64,000 nucleotides of DNA from an uncultured Collinsella sp. (GCA_900544995.1 UQXC01000001.1:1-64000), one strand, 5' to 3'. Positions 50,203-59,534 are shown, numbered from the stretch's first letter. Notes: a model not told the origin generated them from the letters alone. Program-made: numbers and translations.

Positions 50203-50649
50203 TTACTCGGCGAGCTGCTTTAGTACATCACAGGCGATTTCGACGGCATCGTCGATGCAACCGGGACAGCTGCGGAGCGGACCCTTGTCCGATCCGATGC
50301 CCTTGAGCGTGCCGCAGACGGTCGTCGTGTTCTTCTCGCCAAAGCGCTTGGCAATCTCGCGCGACAGCTTGTAGGTCTGGCCCTTGGTCTTCGGGTTTTC
50401 CATGCCATCGCTCATTACAAAGCCCATGATGGCCACGGCGCCCGAGATGGCGCCGCAGGTCTCGGTCATACCGCCCATGCCGGCGCCAAAGCCCTCGGTG
50501 AGGGTAAAGGCGACCTGGGGGTCGAGCCCGACAGCGGGCGCGAGCGTGCAGGCGACGGCCTGGGCGCAGTTAAAGCCACGGGCGTGGTATTCGGCAGCCT
50601 GAGCCTGACAGGCGGTGATGTCGAGCTGGGCCGTATCGATTTGCTTCAT
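50203..50649 (-). CDS. C_GCAxxG_C_C family putative redox protein
   Basis: This 148-residue protein is of the C_GCAxxG_C_C family, found in anaerobes and often near redox genes. The signature is visible: GFNCAQAV, then GMTETCGAISGA, then CGTLKG and RSCPGCIDDA toward the C-terminus, giving the set of conserved Cys. ATG 50649 is preferred to the upstream ATG because GGAGACAACG precedes it. Exact function is unknown, possibly an Fe-S or thiol carrier. Confidence 0.85.
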   Translation of the reverse strand: MKQIDTAQLDITACQAQAAEYHARGFNCAQAVACTLAPAVGLDPQVAFTLTEGFGAGMGGMTETCGAISGAVAIMGFVMSDGMENPKTKGQTYKLSREIAKRFGEKNTTTVCGTLKGIGSDKGPLRSCPGCIDDAVEIACDVLKQLAE

Positions 50650-50757
50650 CGTTGTCTCCTTGGTTACGGTGTACCCGCCTATGGTACCCGTGACGGGGCA
50701 TGTAATCATCGAGAGCTTCATGTATGCCTCGTTTTTATCTATCGAGCAAATGCCCAA

Positions 50758-50879
50758 GGCTTGAGATAAATACCTCTGATCAATTTGTCCCTTAACCTAC
50801 CTTGGGGATGGGTTGAGAGGGGTGCAGGGTAGCGGTATCGTGAACCGAATAAAATGTAACCCAGGCAAGGGAGCTAGAT
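50758..50879 (+). promoter_or_regulatory. metY upstream region
   Basis: There are 122 bases before metY (230 from the divergent gene's start). CTACC (50797) and GGTAG (50828) could form a stem around a G-rich loop. None of the known SAM riboswitch classes fits. The ribosome site AAGGGAG precedes ATG 50880. A promoter cannot be fixed. Confidence 0.3.
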
Positions 50880-52163
50880 ATGAGCGAGCAGACCATCGGA
50901 ACTACATGTGTTCAGGGCGGCTATCACCCGGGAGATGCGGAGCCGCGCCAGGTGCCCATCTACCAGTCCACCACGTGGAAGTACGACACGTCCGAGCACA
51001 TGGGTAAGCTGTTTGACCTAGAGGAGTCGGGCTACTTCTACAGCCGTTTGCAGAACCCCACGTGCGATCTCGTTGCCGCCAAGATCTGCGAGATGGAGGG
51101 CGGCACCGCTGCGATGCTCACGAGCTCGGGCATGGCTGCGAATTTCCTCGCGATCTTTAACGTGGTCGGTGCCGGCGATCATGTGGTCGCGAGCTCTGCC
51201 ATTTACGGCGGTACGTATAACCTGCTCGCCCACACCATGGGCCGCATGGGCGTGACCTGCACGTTCGTTGCCCCCGACTGCACCGACGAGGAGCTCGAGG
51301 CGGCATTTGAGCCCAATACCAAGCTCGTCTTTGGCGAGACGATCGCCAACCCCGCCCTTGCTGTGCTCGATATTGAGCGCTTTGCCAAGGCCGCACATGA
51401 CCACGGCGTGCCGCTGATGGTCGACAACACCTTCCCGACGCCCGTGATGTGCCGTCCCTTTGAGTGGGGCGCCGACATCGTTACGCACTCCACCACCAAG
51501 TACATGGATGGACATGCTGCCTACCTGGGTGGCGTGATTGTCGACCACGGCCAGTTTGACTGGATGGCCCATGCAGACAAGTTCCCGGGTCTCACCACGC
51601 CCGACGAGAGCTACCACGGCGTGACGTATGCCGAGAAGTTCGGTCGCGAGGGTGCCTTCATTACCAAGGCAACCGCTCAGCTCATGCGCGACCTCGGCCC
51701 CATGCAGAACCCGCAGGCGGCGTTCTTCTTGAACAGCTCGCTCGAGAGCCTGCATGTGCGCATGCCGCGTCATTGCGAGAACGGCCTGGCCGTTGCCAAG
51801 TTCCTGCAGAGCCATCCCAAGGTGCGCTTCGTGAGCTATCCGGGCCTGGAGGGCGACAAGTACTATGACCTCGCTCAGAAGTACATGCCAAACGGTACCT
51901 GCGGCGTTGTGAGCTTTGGCTTTAATGCTGGTCGCGCGGCGGCCGAGACCTTTATGAAGAGCCTCAAGCTCGCCCAGATCGCCACGCATGTGGCCGACGC
52001 CCGCACCTGCTGCCTGCATCCCGCTAATGCCACGCATCGTCAGATGAACGATGAGGAGCTCATCGCCTGTGGCATCTCCGCCGACATGGTGCGCCTGTCG
52101 TGCGGCCTCGAGGATACGGCCGATCTGATTGCCGACCTTGAGCAGGCGCTCGAGCAGTGCTAG
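50880..52163 (+). CDS. metY: O-acetylhomoserine sulfhydrylase (MetY), PLP enzyme
   Basis: This 427-residue enzyme of the Cys/Met metabolism PLP family makes homocysteine (or methionine) from O-acetylhomoserine and sulfide or methanethiol. Key parts: YSRLQNPT (substrate site), TSSGMAAN, the PLP lysine in HSTTKYMDGH (about residue 209), and the C-terminal RLSCGLEDTADLIADLEQAL. The length and FPGLTTPDESYHG loop match the MetY rather than the MetB/MetC branch. No SAM riboswitch was recognised upstream. Confidence 0.9.
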   Translation: MSEQTIGTTCVQGGYHPGDAEPRQVPIYQSTTWKYDTSEHMGKLFDLEESGYFYSRLQNPTCDLVAAKICEMEGGTAAMLTSSGMAANFLAIFNVVGAGDHVVASSAIYGGTYNLLAHTMGRMGVTCTFVAPDCTDEELEAAFEPNTKLVFGETIANPALAVLDIERFAKAAHDHGVPLMVDNTFPTPVMCRPFEWGADIVTHSTTKYMDGHAAYLGGVIVDHGQFDWMAHADKFPGLTTPDESYHGVTYAEKFGREGAFITKATAQLMRDLGPMQNPQAAFFLNSSLESLHVRMPRHCENGLAVAKFLQSHPKVRFVSYPGLEGDKYYDLAQKYMPNGTCGVVSFGFNAGRAAAETFMKSLKLAQIATHVADARTCCLHPANATHRQMNDEELIACGISADMVRLSCGLEDTADLIADLEQALEQC

Positions 52164-52232
52164 GCTAGCGTTCGCACAAGGCGCCGATGCTGGCAGAAAG
52201 CTTCGGTGGCCTTTCGTTCCGATTCCGTAGGC

Positions 52233-52278
52233 GGGACCCCAATTGCGACTGTTTACAGGCGATTGGGGCCCCGTTTTT
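52233..52278 (+). terminator. Rho-independent terminator after metY
   Basis: GGGACCCCAATTGC (52233-52246) and GCGATTGGGGCCCC (52259-52272) pair with small mismatches across a 12-base loop, followed by GTTTTT. Confidence 0.85.
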
Positions 52279-52304
52279 GCGTTGCGCCACTCGAAAGGAT
52301 GGAT

Positions 52305-53609
52305 ATGGAGAAAACTGCAGAGCAGCTGCGCCGCGAGCATATTGCCCTAGAGGGCGACACCCATGGCAAGAACAAATGGGCGATTCTATTTACCGTGCTC
52401 ATCATGACGTTTATGGTGTGTTTGGATTCGACCGTCGTGACCGTGGCGCTGCCCGTGATGCAAAAGGAGCTGGGCGTGGGCCTCGATCGCATTCAGCTGG
52501 TGAGCTCGGTGTACCTGCTTGCGACATGCGTGGCTATGTTGCCGTTTGGCCGTCTGGGCGACGTGCGCGGCAAGGTGAATGTGTTCCAGCTGGGCGTCTT
52601 CGTCTTTTCGGTCGGTTCGCTGCTGTGCGGCCTTTCGTCCTCGCTCGAGGTTCTTATCCTGGCACGCATTGTTCAGGGTGTCGGTTGCGCGGCGGCCATG
52701 GCCAACAACATGGGTATCATCACCGAGTCGTTTCCGGCGCGCGAACGAGGCCGTGCCATGGGTATTCTCGCGACCTTCGTGGCCCTCGGCATGATGTGTG
52801 GCCCCGTGCTCGGTGGCATGCTGGTGGCAAGCTTTCCCTGGGAGAGCATCTTCCTCATCAACCTGCCCATTGGCGTCATCTCGTTTATCGTGGGGCTCTA
52901 CACGTTGCCGCATGTTAAGCCGGAGGCCGGCGACCGTCCCATGTCCCTTGCCGAGGCCGCTCGTCGCTGCTTTGCAAATTCGGCCTTTACCATCAACCTT
53001 GCCTGCATGCTCATCGTGTTCGTTGGTATTGGCGCATCCGAGTTTATCCTGCCGTTCTATTTTCAGGACGCCCACGGCTTTGGTTCCGACATTTCCGGAT
53101 TGCTGTTTTTGGCGCTGCCGATGGTGAATGCCTTTATCGGCCCGCTTTCGGGAACGGTTTCGGACCGTGTTGGCTGCGAGGGTCCTACGGCGGTTGGCCT
53201 GGGCGTGTACGTGTGCGGTCTCTTTGCGGTAAGCACGCTCGACGAGCACTCTTCTATCCCTGTGATCGTGTGCTGCGTCGCATTTATGTCGTGCGGTACG
53301 TCGATTTTCCAGAGCCCTAACAATTCGTTGTATATGGGCTCGGCTCCGCGCGAAGCACTCGGCTTCGCGGGCAGCCTGGGTAGCCTGGCGCGCTATGCGG
53401 GTATGGCACTCGGCATTACGGTGGCGTCGAATATCCTGTATGGGCAGATGAGCGTGGCGATGGGCGAGGCCGTGACTAGTTTTGTTGCAGGCCGTCCGGA
53501 TGTATTCCTATTCGGCTTTCGCTCGGTGTTCTACGTGCTCATGGCTGTGGCCGCTGTGGGCTTTGCGCTCGCCATGGTGCGTTTGGTGAGGATGCGCGCC
53601 CGCCATTAG
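52305..53609 (+). CDS. MFS transporter, DHA2-like drug exporter family
   Basis: This protein of about 434 residues has around twelve predicted transmembrane helices of the major facilitator superfamily. Near the N-terminus is FMVCLDSTVVTVALP, which resembles motif D of DHA2-type multidrug exporters, and helix 5 carries the antiporter-like ALGMMCGPVLGGML. It is shorter than the 14-helix DHA2 norm. Substrates cannot be assigned. The start at 52305 has GAAAGG six bases upstream; ATG 52299 is also possible. Confidence 0.88.
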   Translation: MEKTAEQLRREHIALEGDTHGKNKWAILFTVLIMTFMVCLDSTVVTVALPVMQKELGVGLDRIQLVSSVYLLATCVAMLPFGRLGDVRGKVNVFQLGVFVFSVGSLLCGLSSSLEVLILARIVQGVGCAAAMANNMGIITESFPARERGRAMGILATFVALGMMCGPVLGGMLVASFPWESIFLINLPIGVISFIVGLYTLPHVKPEAGDRPMSLAEAARRCFANSAFTINLACMLIVFVGIGASEFILPFYFQDAHGFGSDISGLLFLALPMVNAFIGPLSGTVSDRVGCEGPTAVGLGVYVCGLFAVSTLDEHSSIPVIVCCVAFMSCGTSIFQSPNNSLYMGSAPREALGFAGSLGSLARYAGMALGITVASNILYGQMSVAMGEAVTSFVAGRPDVFLFGFRSVFYVLMAVAAVGFALAMVRLVRMRARH

Positions 53610-53766
53610 TGCGTTGGGAGGCTGTCTGCCACGATTTGCGTTGTCCCAAAAAGACTGGTTTGTGGTGCGATGCGGCTTGTGGGGCGGGCGGGGGTCGGTC
53701 CGTGGTAGACTATCGTACAACGTTTATTAATCGCGCGGTATCGTTGCCGCGAGAAGGGGTTGCGCC

Positions 53767-54345
53767 ATGCAGGAGCTTGAGGATCGTATTCGCCATGACG
53801 GCATCGTAAAGGCCGGTAACGTCCTTAAGGTTGATGCCTTCCTCAACCACCAGTGCGACGTTGAGCTGTTCGACCACATGGGTGCCGAGTGGGCCCGTCT
53901 GTTCGAGGGTGTCGAGATCAACAAGATCCTGACGATTGAGGCTTCGGGCATTGGCATGGCCTGCATCGCAGCTCAGCATTTTGGCGGCGTGCCGGTGGTC
54001 TTTGCCAAGAAGGCGCAGTCCATCAACCTCGATGGCGAGCAGTATGCCACGACCATCTACTCCTTCACCAAGCAGAAGGAGTACCCGGTCATTGTAGGTA
54101 AGCGCTTCCTGTCCGAGGGTGACAAGGTCCTGATCATCGACGACTTCTTGGCCAACGGCTGCGCGCTCGAGGGTCTTATCAAGATCTGCGAGGCTGCGGG
54201 CGCCGAAGTTGCCGGCATTGGCATCGCCGTTGAGAAGGGCTTCCAGGGCGGTGGCGATAAGCTCCGCGAGCGCGGCTTCCGCGTTGAGAGCCTCGCCCGT
54301 ATCGCCGATATGGACTGCGATACTGGCGAGATCACCTTCGCCTAA
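53767..54345 (+). CDS. xpt: Xanthine phosphoribosyltransferase
   Basis: This 192-residue type I phosphoribosyltransferase converts xanthine and PRPP to XMP. Diagnostic regions are [11 protein letters not shown] near residue 22, [23 protein letters not shown], and the PRPP loop [14 protein letters not shown]. The length matches B. subtilis Xpt (194). In many bacteria a purine riboswitch precedes xpt, but none is recognisable here. A perfect hairpin terminator follows. Confidence 0.94.
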   Translation: MQELEDRIRHDGIVKAGNVLKVDAFLNHQCDVELFDHMGAEWARLFEGVEINKILTIEASGIGMACIAAQHFGGVPVVFAKKAQSINLDGEQYATTIYSFTKQKEYPVIVGKRFLSEGDKVLIIDDFLANGCALEGLIKICEAAGAEVAGIGIAVEKGFQGGGDKLRERGFRVESLARIADMDCDTGEITFA

Positions 54346-54373
54346 GCGCGCAACACAAGCGATTGGTATGCGA

Positions 54374-54408
54374 TGTGACAAAGGGACTGTCCCTTTGTCA
54401 CATTTTTT
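54374..54408 (+). terminator. Perfect palindromic terminator after xpt
   Basis: TGTGACAAAGGGAC (54374-54387) and GTCCCTTTGTCACA (54389-54402) flank a single centre base, giving a near-complete 29-base palindrome, followed by TTTTTT. The core AGGGACTG recurs in repeat R4 (54833-54840). Confidence 0.92.
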
Positions 54409-54426
54409 ATGAGGGGAGGTGTTGAT

Positions 54427-54807
54427 ATGGATGAGAACAAGATGGGATGGCGCGAGTATGCGCGCTATGCCGAGATGTCGGTCGAGGAGTTGGCGCGCGA
54501 TTGCGAGGTGCAGGTGTTTCGCGCGACAGGTCCGGGCGGACAGGGCGTGAACACGACGGACTCGGCGGTGCGCATGAAACATATCCCTTCGGGGATTGTC
54601 GTGACGGCGCGTGAGAGCCGCAGCCAGTTTCAGAATCGCGCGAGCTGTCTGCGTAAGTTGCGCGCTGAGCTTGAGCGTCGCGGGCGTCCACCGCGCCGAC
54701 GCGTAAAGACCAAGGTGCCTCAGCGCTCTCGCCAGCGCAGGCTCAACGACAAGCACTTCAATGCGATTAAAAAGGCCAACCGTCGCAAGCTGGGCGGGGA
54801 GGAATGA
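54427..54807 (+). CDS. RF-1-domain (GGQ) peptide release factor-like protein
   Basis: This 126-residue protein consists of little more than the class I release factor catalytic domain. The GGQ loop ([18 protein letters not shown]) is complete, and [18 protein letters not shown] matches RF1/RF2 more than ArfB. A basic tail ([16 protein letters not shown]) could enter the ribosome mRNA channel, as in ArfB. It lacks stop-codon recognition domains, so a ribosome rescue role is likely. ATG 54427 has GGGGAGG seven bases upstream. Confidence 0.87.
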   Translation: MDENKMGWREYARYAEMSVEELARDCEVQVFRATGPGGQGVNTTDSAVRMKHIPSGIVVTARESRSQFQNRASCLRKLRAELERRGRPPRRRVKTKVPQRSRQRRLNDKHFNAIKKANRRKLGGEE

Positions 54808-54817
54808 TCTTCTCAAT

Positions 54818-54886
54818 AAGTTGCGGTGAAATAGGGACTGTTTTGCGGTTTTAACTGCATAAACAGTCCCTATTTCACCGCAACTT
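54818..54886. repeat. Covarying palindromic repeat, copy R4
   Basis: The arms 54818-54843 and 54861-54886 are perfect reverse complements over 26 bases (outer AAGTTGCGGTGAAATA, inner GGGACTGTTT). The pairing continues weakly inward. It lies in the gap between the convergent RF-like gene and the lipid kinase gene. It shares the outer sequence with R1-R3 and has its own fully paired inner stem. Confidence 0.9.
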
Positions 54887-54894
54887 AGGTGGGG

Positions 54895-55857
54895 CTAGCG
54901 GGTGGGGTGCCAGACGTGGAGGGCGCCGGCGAGGATGTCGACCTCGATGCGCGAGGCGACAACGGGCTCGCCGTCGGCCTGAATGGGGTAGTCGGGCTCC
55001 TCAAAGGTGAGCTCGGCATGGCGACAGCGGCGCATGCGAACCGGCGGCAACTTGGTATGGTGGCCGTCCTTGGCCGAAAGGAACATAGGCAGGGCAACCG
55101 CGCGCGGAACGGGGCCGCAGGCGTAGCAAACGTCGAGGATGCCGTCGCACGGGTCGGCGTCGGGACAGATGCGATAGCCCGAACCATAGGTGGGCCCCAG
55201 CTGGATGGCCATGATAATCGCGCGCACGCGCTCGGCTGGCGCGCCATCAAAGCTGATGGTCATGGGGTAGTTGCGGTAGCGCAGGCCAAACTGCTCAAGT
55301 CCCGATAGGGTGTAGAGCGGAGCGCCAGCGAGGCCCGTCTTTTTGCGCAGCTCGGTGGTGCCCAGGCCGATGGCGGCGTCAATACCGACGGAGAGCGTCT
55401 GGTCGTAATACTCAACGGTAGCCTCGCCGCTGCCGCTCGCAGGGCTCCACGAGCGAATGCGCCCGATGTCCTGACGCTGCAGCTCGCAGGTGAGCAGCGC
55501 GCCAAAATCCTTACCGGAGAAATCATCGATACCGAGCGTCTGGGCAAAATCGTTGCCGGAGCCCACGGGCAGGACGGCAAGGGCGGGCCGGACCGCCTCT
55601 TCTTGCGCCATCAAGCCGTTGACGACCTCGTGGATCACGCCGTCGCCGCCGAGTGCGATAACGGTACGATAGCCCTGAGCCTGTGCGGCAAGCTCCTTGG
55701 CGTGTCCCGTGTGCTCGGTTAGCACCAGATCAAACTGGGATGCGCGCGCGGTCATGTCCAAAAAGCGCTGCAGGCGCTCAGCGACCTCGCGTGCCGCACC
55801 CGACTGGGCGGCTGGGTTGGCGATGATGAGCGTGCGACCAAAATCAGTTCCGTGCAT
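54895..55857 (-). CDS. Diacylglycerol/lipid kinase family protein (YegS/DagK type)
   Basis: This 320-residue lipid kinase has the DAGK catalytic fold: TLIIANPAAQSG near the N-terminus, the ATP-binding GGDGVIHEVVNGL, and LPVGSGNDFAQTLG. The C-terminal beta domain ends in QADGEPV. Such enzymes phosphorylate diacylglycerol or related lipids. The start is set at ATG 55857 from the N-terminus MHGTDFGRTLIIANP; the open frame continues 24 codons further without need. Confidence 0.88.
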   Translation of the reverse strand: MHGTDFGRTLIIANPAAQSGAAREVAERLQRFLDMTARASQFDLVLTEHTGHAKELAAQAQGYRTVIALGGDGVIHEVVNGLMAQEEAVRPALAVLPVGSGNDFAQTLGIDDFSGKDFGALLTCELQRQDIGRIRSWSPASGSGEATVEYYDQTLSVGIDAAIGLGTTELRKKTGLAGAPLYTLSGLEQFGLRYRNYPMTISFDGAPAERVRAIIMAIQLGPTYGSGYRICPDADPCDGILDVCYACGPVPRAVALPMFLSAKDGHHTKLPPVRMRRCRHAELTFEEPDYPIQADGEPVVASRIEVDILAGALHVWHPTR

Positions 55858-55944
55858 GGGGTGACTCCCGGCGTATGACGTGACGGTGCGGTCTCGCTCG
55901 GGTCGAATTGCCCCCGATTGTGGCTGCACGGCGAATACTAACGT

Positions 55945-57366
55945 CTACTCTATCAGGTCGTTGTGGCGCTCGATAGCCTCTGCCACCGTGCCGCCCTCGT
56001 CCACAATAAGCGAGCGGCGCTTGGGTGAGATGATGCGCTGGGCGGGGTACACGCCGCGGTGGCCGCCGGCGAGATAGCTGATAAACGCCACGATCACGAA
56101 GAAGCCGGCGGCCGTGCCGTGGAACAGGTCGATGGCCATCATACAGGTGGTGATGGGCACGTTAAGGCCGGCGCAGAACACGCCGAGCATGCCGAGAGCC
56201 GCCAGAAAGCTGGGGTCGATTCCGACGAGGCAGCCGATCCAGCCGCCGAGCGCCGCACCGATGCCAAACAGAGGCGTGACCTCGCCGCCTTGGAAGCCGG
56301 CGCCCAGGGTGAGCGCTGTGACGACCAACTTGATGGCTGCGTCGGCAAGGGTCGTGTTACCGGCGAACCCGGCGCCCGAGAGCCAGGTGGCAAGGCCGGC
56401 ATACTTCCAGGCGTCGAGCATCGCGTATGCCGCGAGCACCACGAGCGCGCCCACGAGTGCGCGAACAAGGTAATTGGTGATAAAGCGACCGTACAGGCTC
56501 TTGACGGTTCGAACCGACCAGGCAAAGAGACGTGCCGTCAGACCGAAGATGATGGCGCTGATAACAACGATGACAACCGTCCGTGGTGTCATGGCGGGAA
56601 CGCTGGCGATAACATTCGCCTCGTACTCGGTTCCCAAGGCAAGCGACGTAAAGTAGCCGGTAAACGAGGCAACCAGACAGTAGATGCCCGCGGTGTAGTC
56701 GATCTTGCCGATAAAGCACATTTCCATGCCAAAGAACGCGCCGGCAAGGGGCGAACCGAATACGGCGCCAAAGGCCGACGAGATACCGGCGAGCATGAGG
56801 TCGTGGTGGTCATGCTTTTTGAGGTGGGCGAGGCTCGAGATGTTGCTGGCGATGGTGCCGCCAATCTGCACCGCAGCTCCCTCGCGACCGGCCGATCCGC
56901 CCGTGAGGTGCGTGAGCGTGGAGCAGACGAAGGTGAGGACGGCCATGCGCATATGGATGAGACGTGTGCCCAGAGCGGAGTCGATGACCAGGTTGTTACC
57001 TCGTTTGGCGGCAAGGCCGTGGTTCTTGTAGACCCACGCGGTGGCCATGCCCACAACGGGAAGCAGCGCGTAGATCCACGCATGGTGCTCGCGATAATCG
57101 GTCGCGATATTCAGCGAGGCCAAAAACGCCCAAGCGGCAACGCCCATGGCGAGCGAGACGATGACGACGAGTGCGAGCAACTTGGCGCTCGCGAGTAGGT
57201 TGCGGACGTTGCGGCGCGTGTCGGCAGCTAAGAGATGCTCGGAGCGGGTGATCTGATGCCTGCCGGCCATGATGACGTCGTTCAGGGAGAAAAAGCCGCC
57301 GTCGTCGAGCGGCTGGGAATAATCTTGCGCCTCGTGTGCGCTTTCGGGTTTGTCGTTATGAGCCAT
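55945..57366 (-). CDS. CLC-family anion transporter
   Basis: This 473-residue CLC transporter has a cytoplasmic N-terminus (about 50) and about ten to twelve helices. The gating glutamate is present, but the loop reads GREGAAVQIGG instead of the GREGP of chloride-type CLCs, and GGEVTPLFG replaces the usual GxFxP-type loop. Such changes resemble the CLC branch that includes fluoride exporters, so fluoride is a candidate substrate. No fluoride riboswitch was found. ATG 57366 has AAAGAGGA upstream. It diverges from moeA. Confidence 0.85.
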   Translation of the reverse strand: MAHNDKPESAHEAQDYSQPLDDGGFFSLNDVIMAGRHQITRSEHLLAADTRRNVRNLLASAKLLALVVIVSLAMGVAAWAFLASLNIATDYREHHAWIYALLPVVGMATAWVYKNHGLAAKRGNNLVIDSALGTRLIHMRMAVLTFVCSTLTHLTGGSAGREGAAVQIGGTIASNISSLAHLKKHDHHDLMLAGISSAFGAVFGSPLAGAFFGMEMCFIGKIDYTAGIYCLVASFTGYFTSLALGTEYEANVIASVPAMTPRTVVIVVISAIIFGLTARLFAWSVRTVKSLYGRFITNYLVRALVGALVVLAAYAMLDAWKYAGLATWLSGAGFAGNTTLADAAIKLVVTALTLGAGFQGGEVTPLFGIGAALGGWIGCLVGIDPSFLAALGMLGVFCAGLNVPITTCMMAIDLFHGTAAGFFVIVAFISYLAGGHRGVYPAQRIISPKRRSLIVDEGGTVAEAIERHNDLIE

Positions 57367-57576
57367 ACGTTCCTCTTTTAGGTTGCAACGCAAGCATTAT
57401 AAAACGCGGTAAACGCGACGAGCCGGTGGGTTGGTTTCCATTCTGTTTCGCAGCCTGCAGCCGACAGGTGTATTTGCGGGTACAGGCCAAGTCACGGTCA
57501 CGCGTCGGGGGATTATACTGAGACAAGCATAAAGAATCGGCGCTTCTGTTGTGCGCCGTGGCATTAAGAGGTACAT

Positions 57577-58839
57577 ATGGCAGAGAAGCTCATTCCGCTG
57601 GAGGACGCGCAGTCGATTGTTTTGTCGCATGTTGCTCCGACCGATCTCGTCGAGATTCCCGTGTGGCAGGCCGCCGGCCTTCCCTTGGCCGAGGACGCGG
57701 TGGCCGATATCGACATCTCGCCGTTTGCCAACAGCGCTATGGACGGATATGCCGTGCGCTCGGCGGACTTGGTGCAGGCGTCTGGTGAGGCGCCGGTGAC
57801 GCTCGACGTTATCGGACACGAGGCCGCGGGCCATGTGTTTGAGGGCGTAATCGGCGCGGGCGAGACGGTTCGCATCATGACGGGCGCGCCGGTACCAGAA
57901 GGTGCCGATGCTGTGGTGAAATACGAGATCGTCGAGGTGCTTGACGGCGATGGCAACGAGGGCTCACACGTGAGCTTCTCGACGCCTGCCAAGGTGGGGG
58001 AGAACGTTCGCTCTGCCGCCGAGGAGGCCCATGCCGGCGATATCGTGATGCGCGCCGGCGAGGTCGTGGCTCCGGCGGGCGCCGGCCTGCTGGCGAGCGC
58101 CGGGTATGCGAGTGTGAAGGTGCATGCCGCGCCGCGTGTGGGCATTATCTCGCTGGGCACGGAACTGGTCGCGCCGAGTGAGCTGCCGGCGCGCGGGCAG
58201 ATTCGCGACTCCAACTCATCGGCGTTGATGGCCGAGGCACTCGATGCCGGCGCCGAGCCCGTGTTCTACAGCATCGCGCCCGACGATGAGCAGGCGATTG
58301 CCGAGCTGGTGCATCGTGCCGTGCAGGAGTGCGACTTTGTCATTACGAGCGGTGGCGCCTCGGCGGGCGATTACGACTACGTGACGGCGCTCGTTCGGCG
58401 CGAGGGCGAGGTGCTGTTTGACCGCATCTCGATGCGTCCGGGCAAGGCCATCACGTTTGGCTTGCTCGGGGGTAAGCCGTATTTGGGGCTTTCGGGCAAT
58501 CCCGCGGCGGCGTATGTGGGCTTTGAGATGCTCGCCCGCCCGGCGATTCGCAAGATGCGCGGCTTTGCCGAGGGTACGCGTCCCGTGCAGCAGGCGATAT
58601 TGACGCACGGCGTGAAGAAGCGCCAGGACCGACGCTTCTTCGATCGCGCCACGGTTTTGCGCGACCCCGAGACCGGTGAGCTGTTGGTGACCGAGGCCAA
58701 GACGCAGAATTCGGCGCTGCTCGGCACGATGCAGCGGGCCAACTGCCTGCTGCGTATTGACGAAGGGCCGTGCGAGCTCAAGGCGGGAGATGTCGTGGAC
58801 GTCGTGCGCGTCGACCTGCCTGAGGGCACGGTGCTATAG
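57577..58839 (+). CDS. moeA: Molybdopterin molybdenumtransferase MoeA
   Basis: MoeA inserts molybdate into adenylylated molybdopterin. The 420-residue protein has SPFANSAMDGYAV near residue 50, GxxPxxxAD in TGAPVPEGADAVV, the GTELVAPSELPARGQIRDSN block, and SGGASAGDYDYV in the MPT-binding domain. It starts the + strand molybdenum block; mogA follows after 10 bases. Confidence 0.95.
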   Translation: MAEKLIPLEDAQSIVLSHVAPTDLVEIPVWQAAGLPLAEDAVADIDISPFANSAMDGYAVRSADLVQASGEAPVTLDVIGHEAAGHVFEGVIGAGETVRIMTGAPVPEGADAVVKYEIVEVLDGDGNEGSHVSFSTPAKVGENVRSAAEEAHAGDIVMRAGEVVAPAGAGLLASAGYASVKVHAAPRVGIISLGTELVAPSELPARGQIRDSNSSALMAEALDAGAEPVFYSIAPDDEQAIAELVHRAVQECDFVITSGGASAGDYDYVTALVRREGEVLFDRISMRPGKAITFGLLGGKPYLGLSGNPAAAYVGFEMLARPAIRKMRGFAEGTRPVQQAILTHGVKKRQDRRFFDRATVLRDPETGELLVTEAKTQNSALLGTMQRANCLLRIDEGPCELKAGDVVDVVRVDLPEGTVL

Positions 58840-58849
58840 GAGGAATGCC

Positions 58850-59329
58850 ATGGAGTTGAAGATTTCGATTGTGACGTGCTCGGATACGCGCGACCTTGCC
58901 CAGGACGAGGCTGGAGCCGCACTCGAGGAACTTATCGTGGCGCAGGGCTGGACGGTCGCCTCGCATGTGGTCGTGCGCGACGACGTTAGCGAAATCGGTG
59001 ATGCCATTGTGGAAGCCGCCGATGCGTGCCACGCCAATGTCGTGCTCACCTGTGGCGGCACGGGGCTTTCGATGCGCGACGTGACACCCGAGGCGACGCG
59101 TGCCGTCTGCGACCGCGATGTGCCGGGTATTGCAGAGACAATCCGTGCGTACTCCATGACCAAGACGCGCCGCGCCATGCTCTCGCGCGCCGTGTGTATG
59201 CAGCGTGGGCATACGCTTGTCATCAACTTTCCGGGATCTACGAAAGCGGCCCGCGAAAGCTGGGAGGCTGTGAGCGACCAGCTGGAGCATGCGGCCCAAA
59301 TGACGGCGGGCGGCGGGCACGCCAAATAA
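58850..59329 (+). CDS. mogA: Molybdenum cofactor synthesis protein MogA/MoaB
   Basis: This 159-residue enzyme of the MoCF family adenylylates molybdopterin before MoeA acts. The nucleotide-binding TCGGTGLSMRDVTPEAT (about 62-78) and the LVINFPGSTKAARESW near the C-terminus are diagnostic. ATG 58850 follows GGAGG. It could be called MogA or MoaB; sequence alone does not decide. A terminator follows. Confidence 0.92.
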   Translation: MELKISIVTCSDTRDLAQDEAGAALEELIVAQGWTVASHVVVRDDVSEIGDAIVEAADACHANVVLTCGGTGLSMRDVTPEATRAVCDRDVPGIAETIRAYSMTKTRRAMLSRAVCMQRGHTLVINFPGSTKAARESWEAVSDQLEHAAQMTAGGGHAK

Positions 59330-59342
59330 GCGCGCTACCTGC

Positions 59343-59377
59343 GGCGGAGCGATCTTGCGAGTCGCTCCGCCCTTTTT
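59343..59377 (+). terminator. Rho-independent terminator after mogA
   Basis: GGCGGAGCGA (59343-59352) and TCGCTCCGCC (59362-59371) form a perfect 10-bp stem, followed by CTTTTT. Confidence 0.92.
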
Positions 59378-59534
59378 ATGCAGCGGCAGTGTGGGACGTC
59401 TCGTGGTTGTCGGTAAAAGAAAATTATCAGGCGAGAGATATTTATCATAAACATTATTCGCGCCGAAGTATAATCCTATTACAGAATAAAGCCTGCGGTG
59501 AGGTGCCCGGGCATAGCGTTCGAAAGGGTTGAAC
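59378..59534 (+). promoter_or_regulatory. modA promoter region with TTATCA direct repeats
   Basis: A consensus -10 TATAAT (59469-59474) lies in an AT-rich stretch, but no strong -35 is 16-18 bases upstream. TTATCA occurs at 59424-59429 and 59442-59447, an 18-base period, and could be bound by a regulator. The ModE consensus and the molybdenum cofactor RNA motif were not recognised. Confidence 0.45.

Noticed and set aside
50758..50879. Possible SAM riboswitch before metY
   Set aside because: None of the conserved blocks of known SAM aptamers was found.
53610..53766. Possible purine riboswitch before xpt
   Set aside because: The three-way junction sequence blocks are absent; only a small hairpin near the ribosome site is seen.
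57367..57576. Possible fluoride riboswitch before the CLC gene
   Set aside because: No match to the conserved fluoride aptamer blocks on the minus strand.
59378..59534. Possible molybdenum cofactor riboswitch or ModE site before modA
   Set aside because: The expected conserved sequence blocks and ModE dyad were not recognised.
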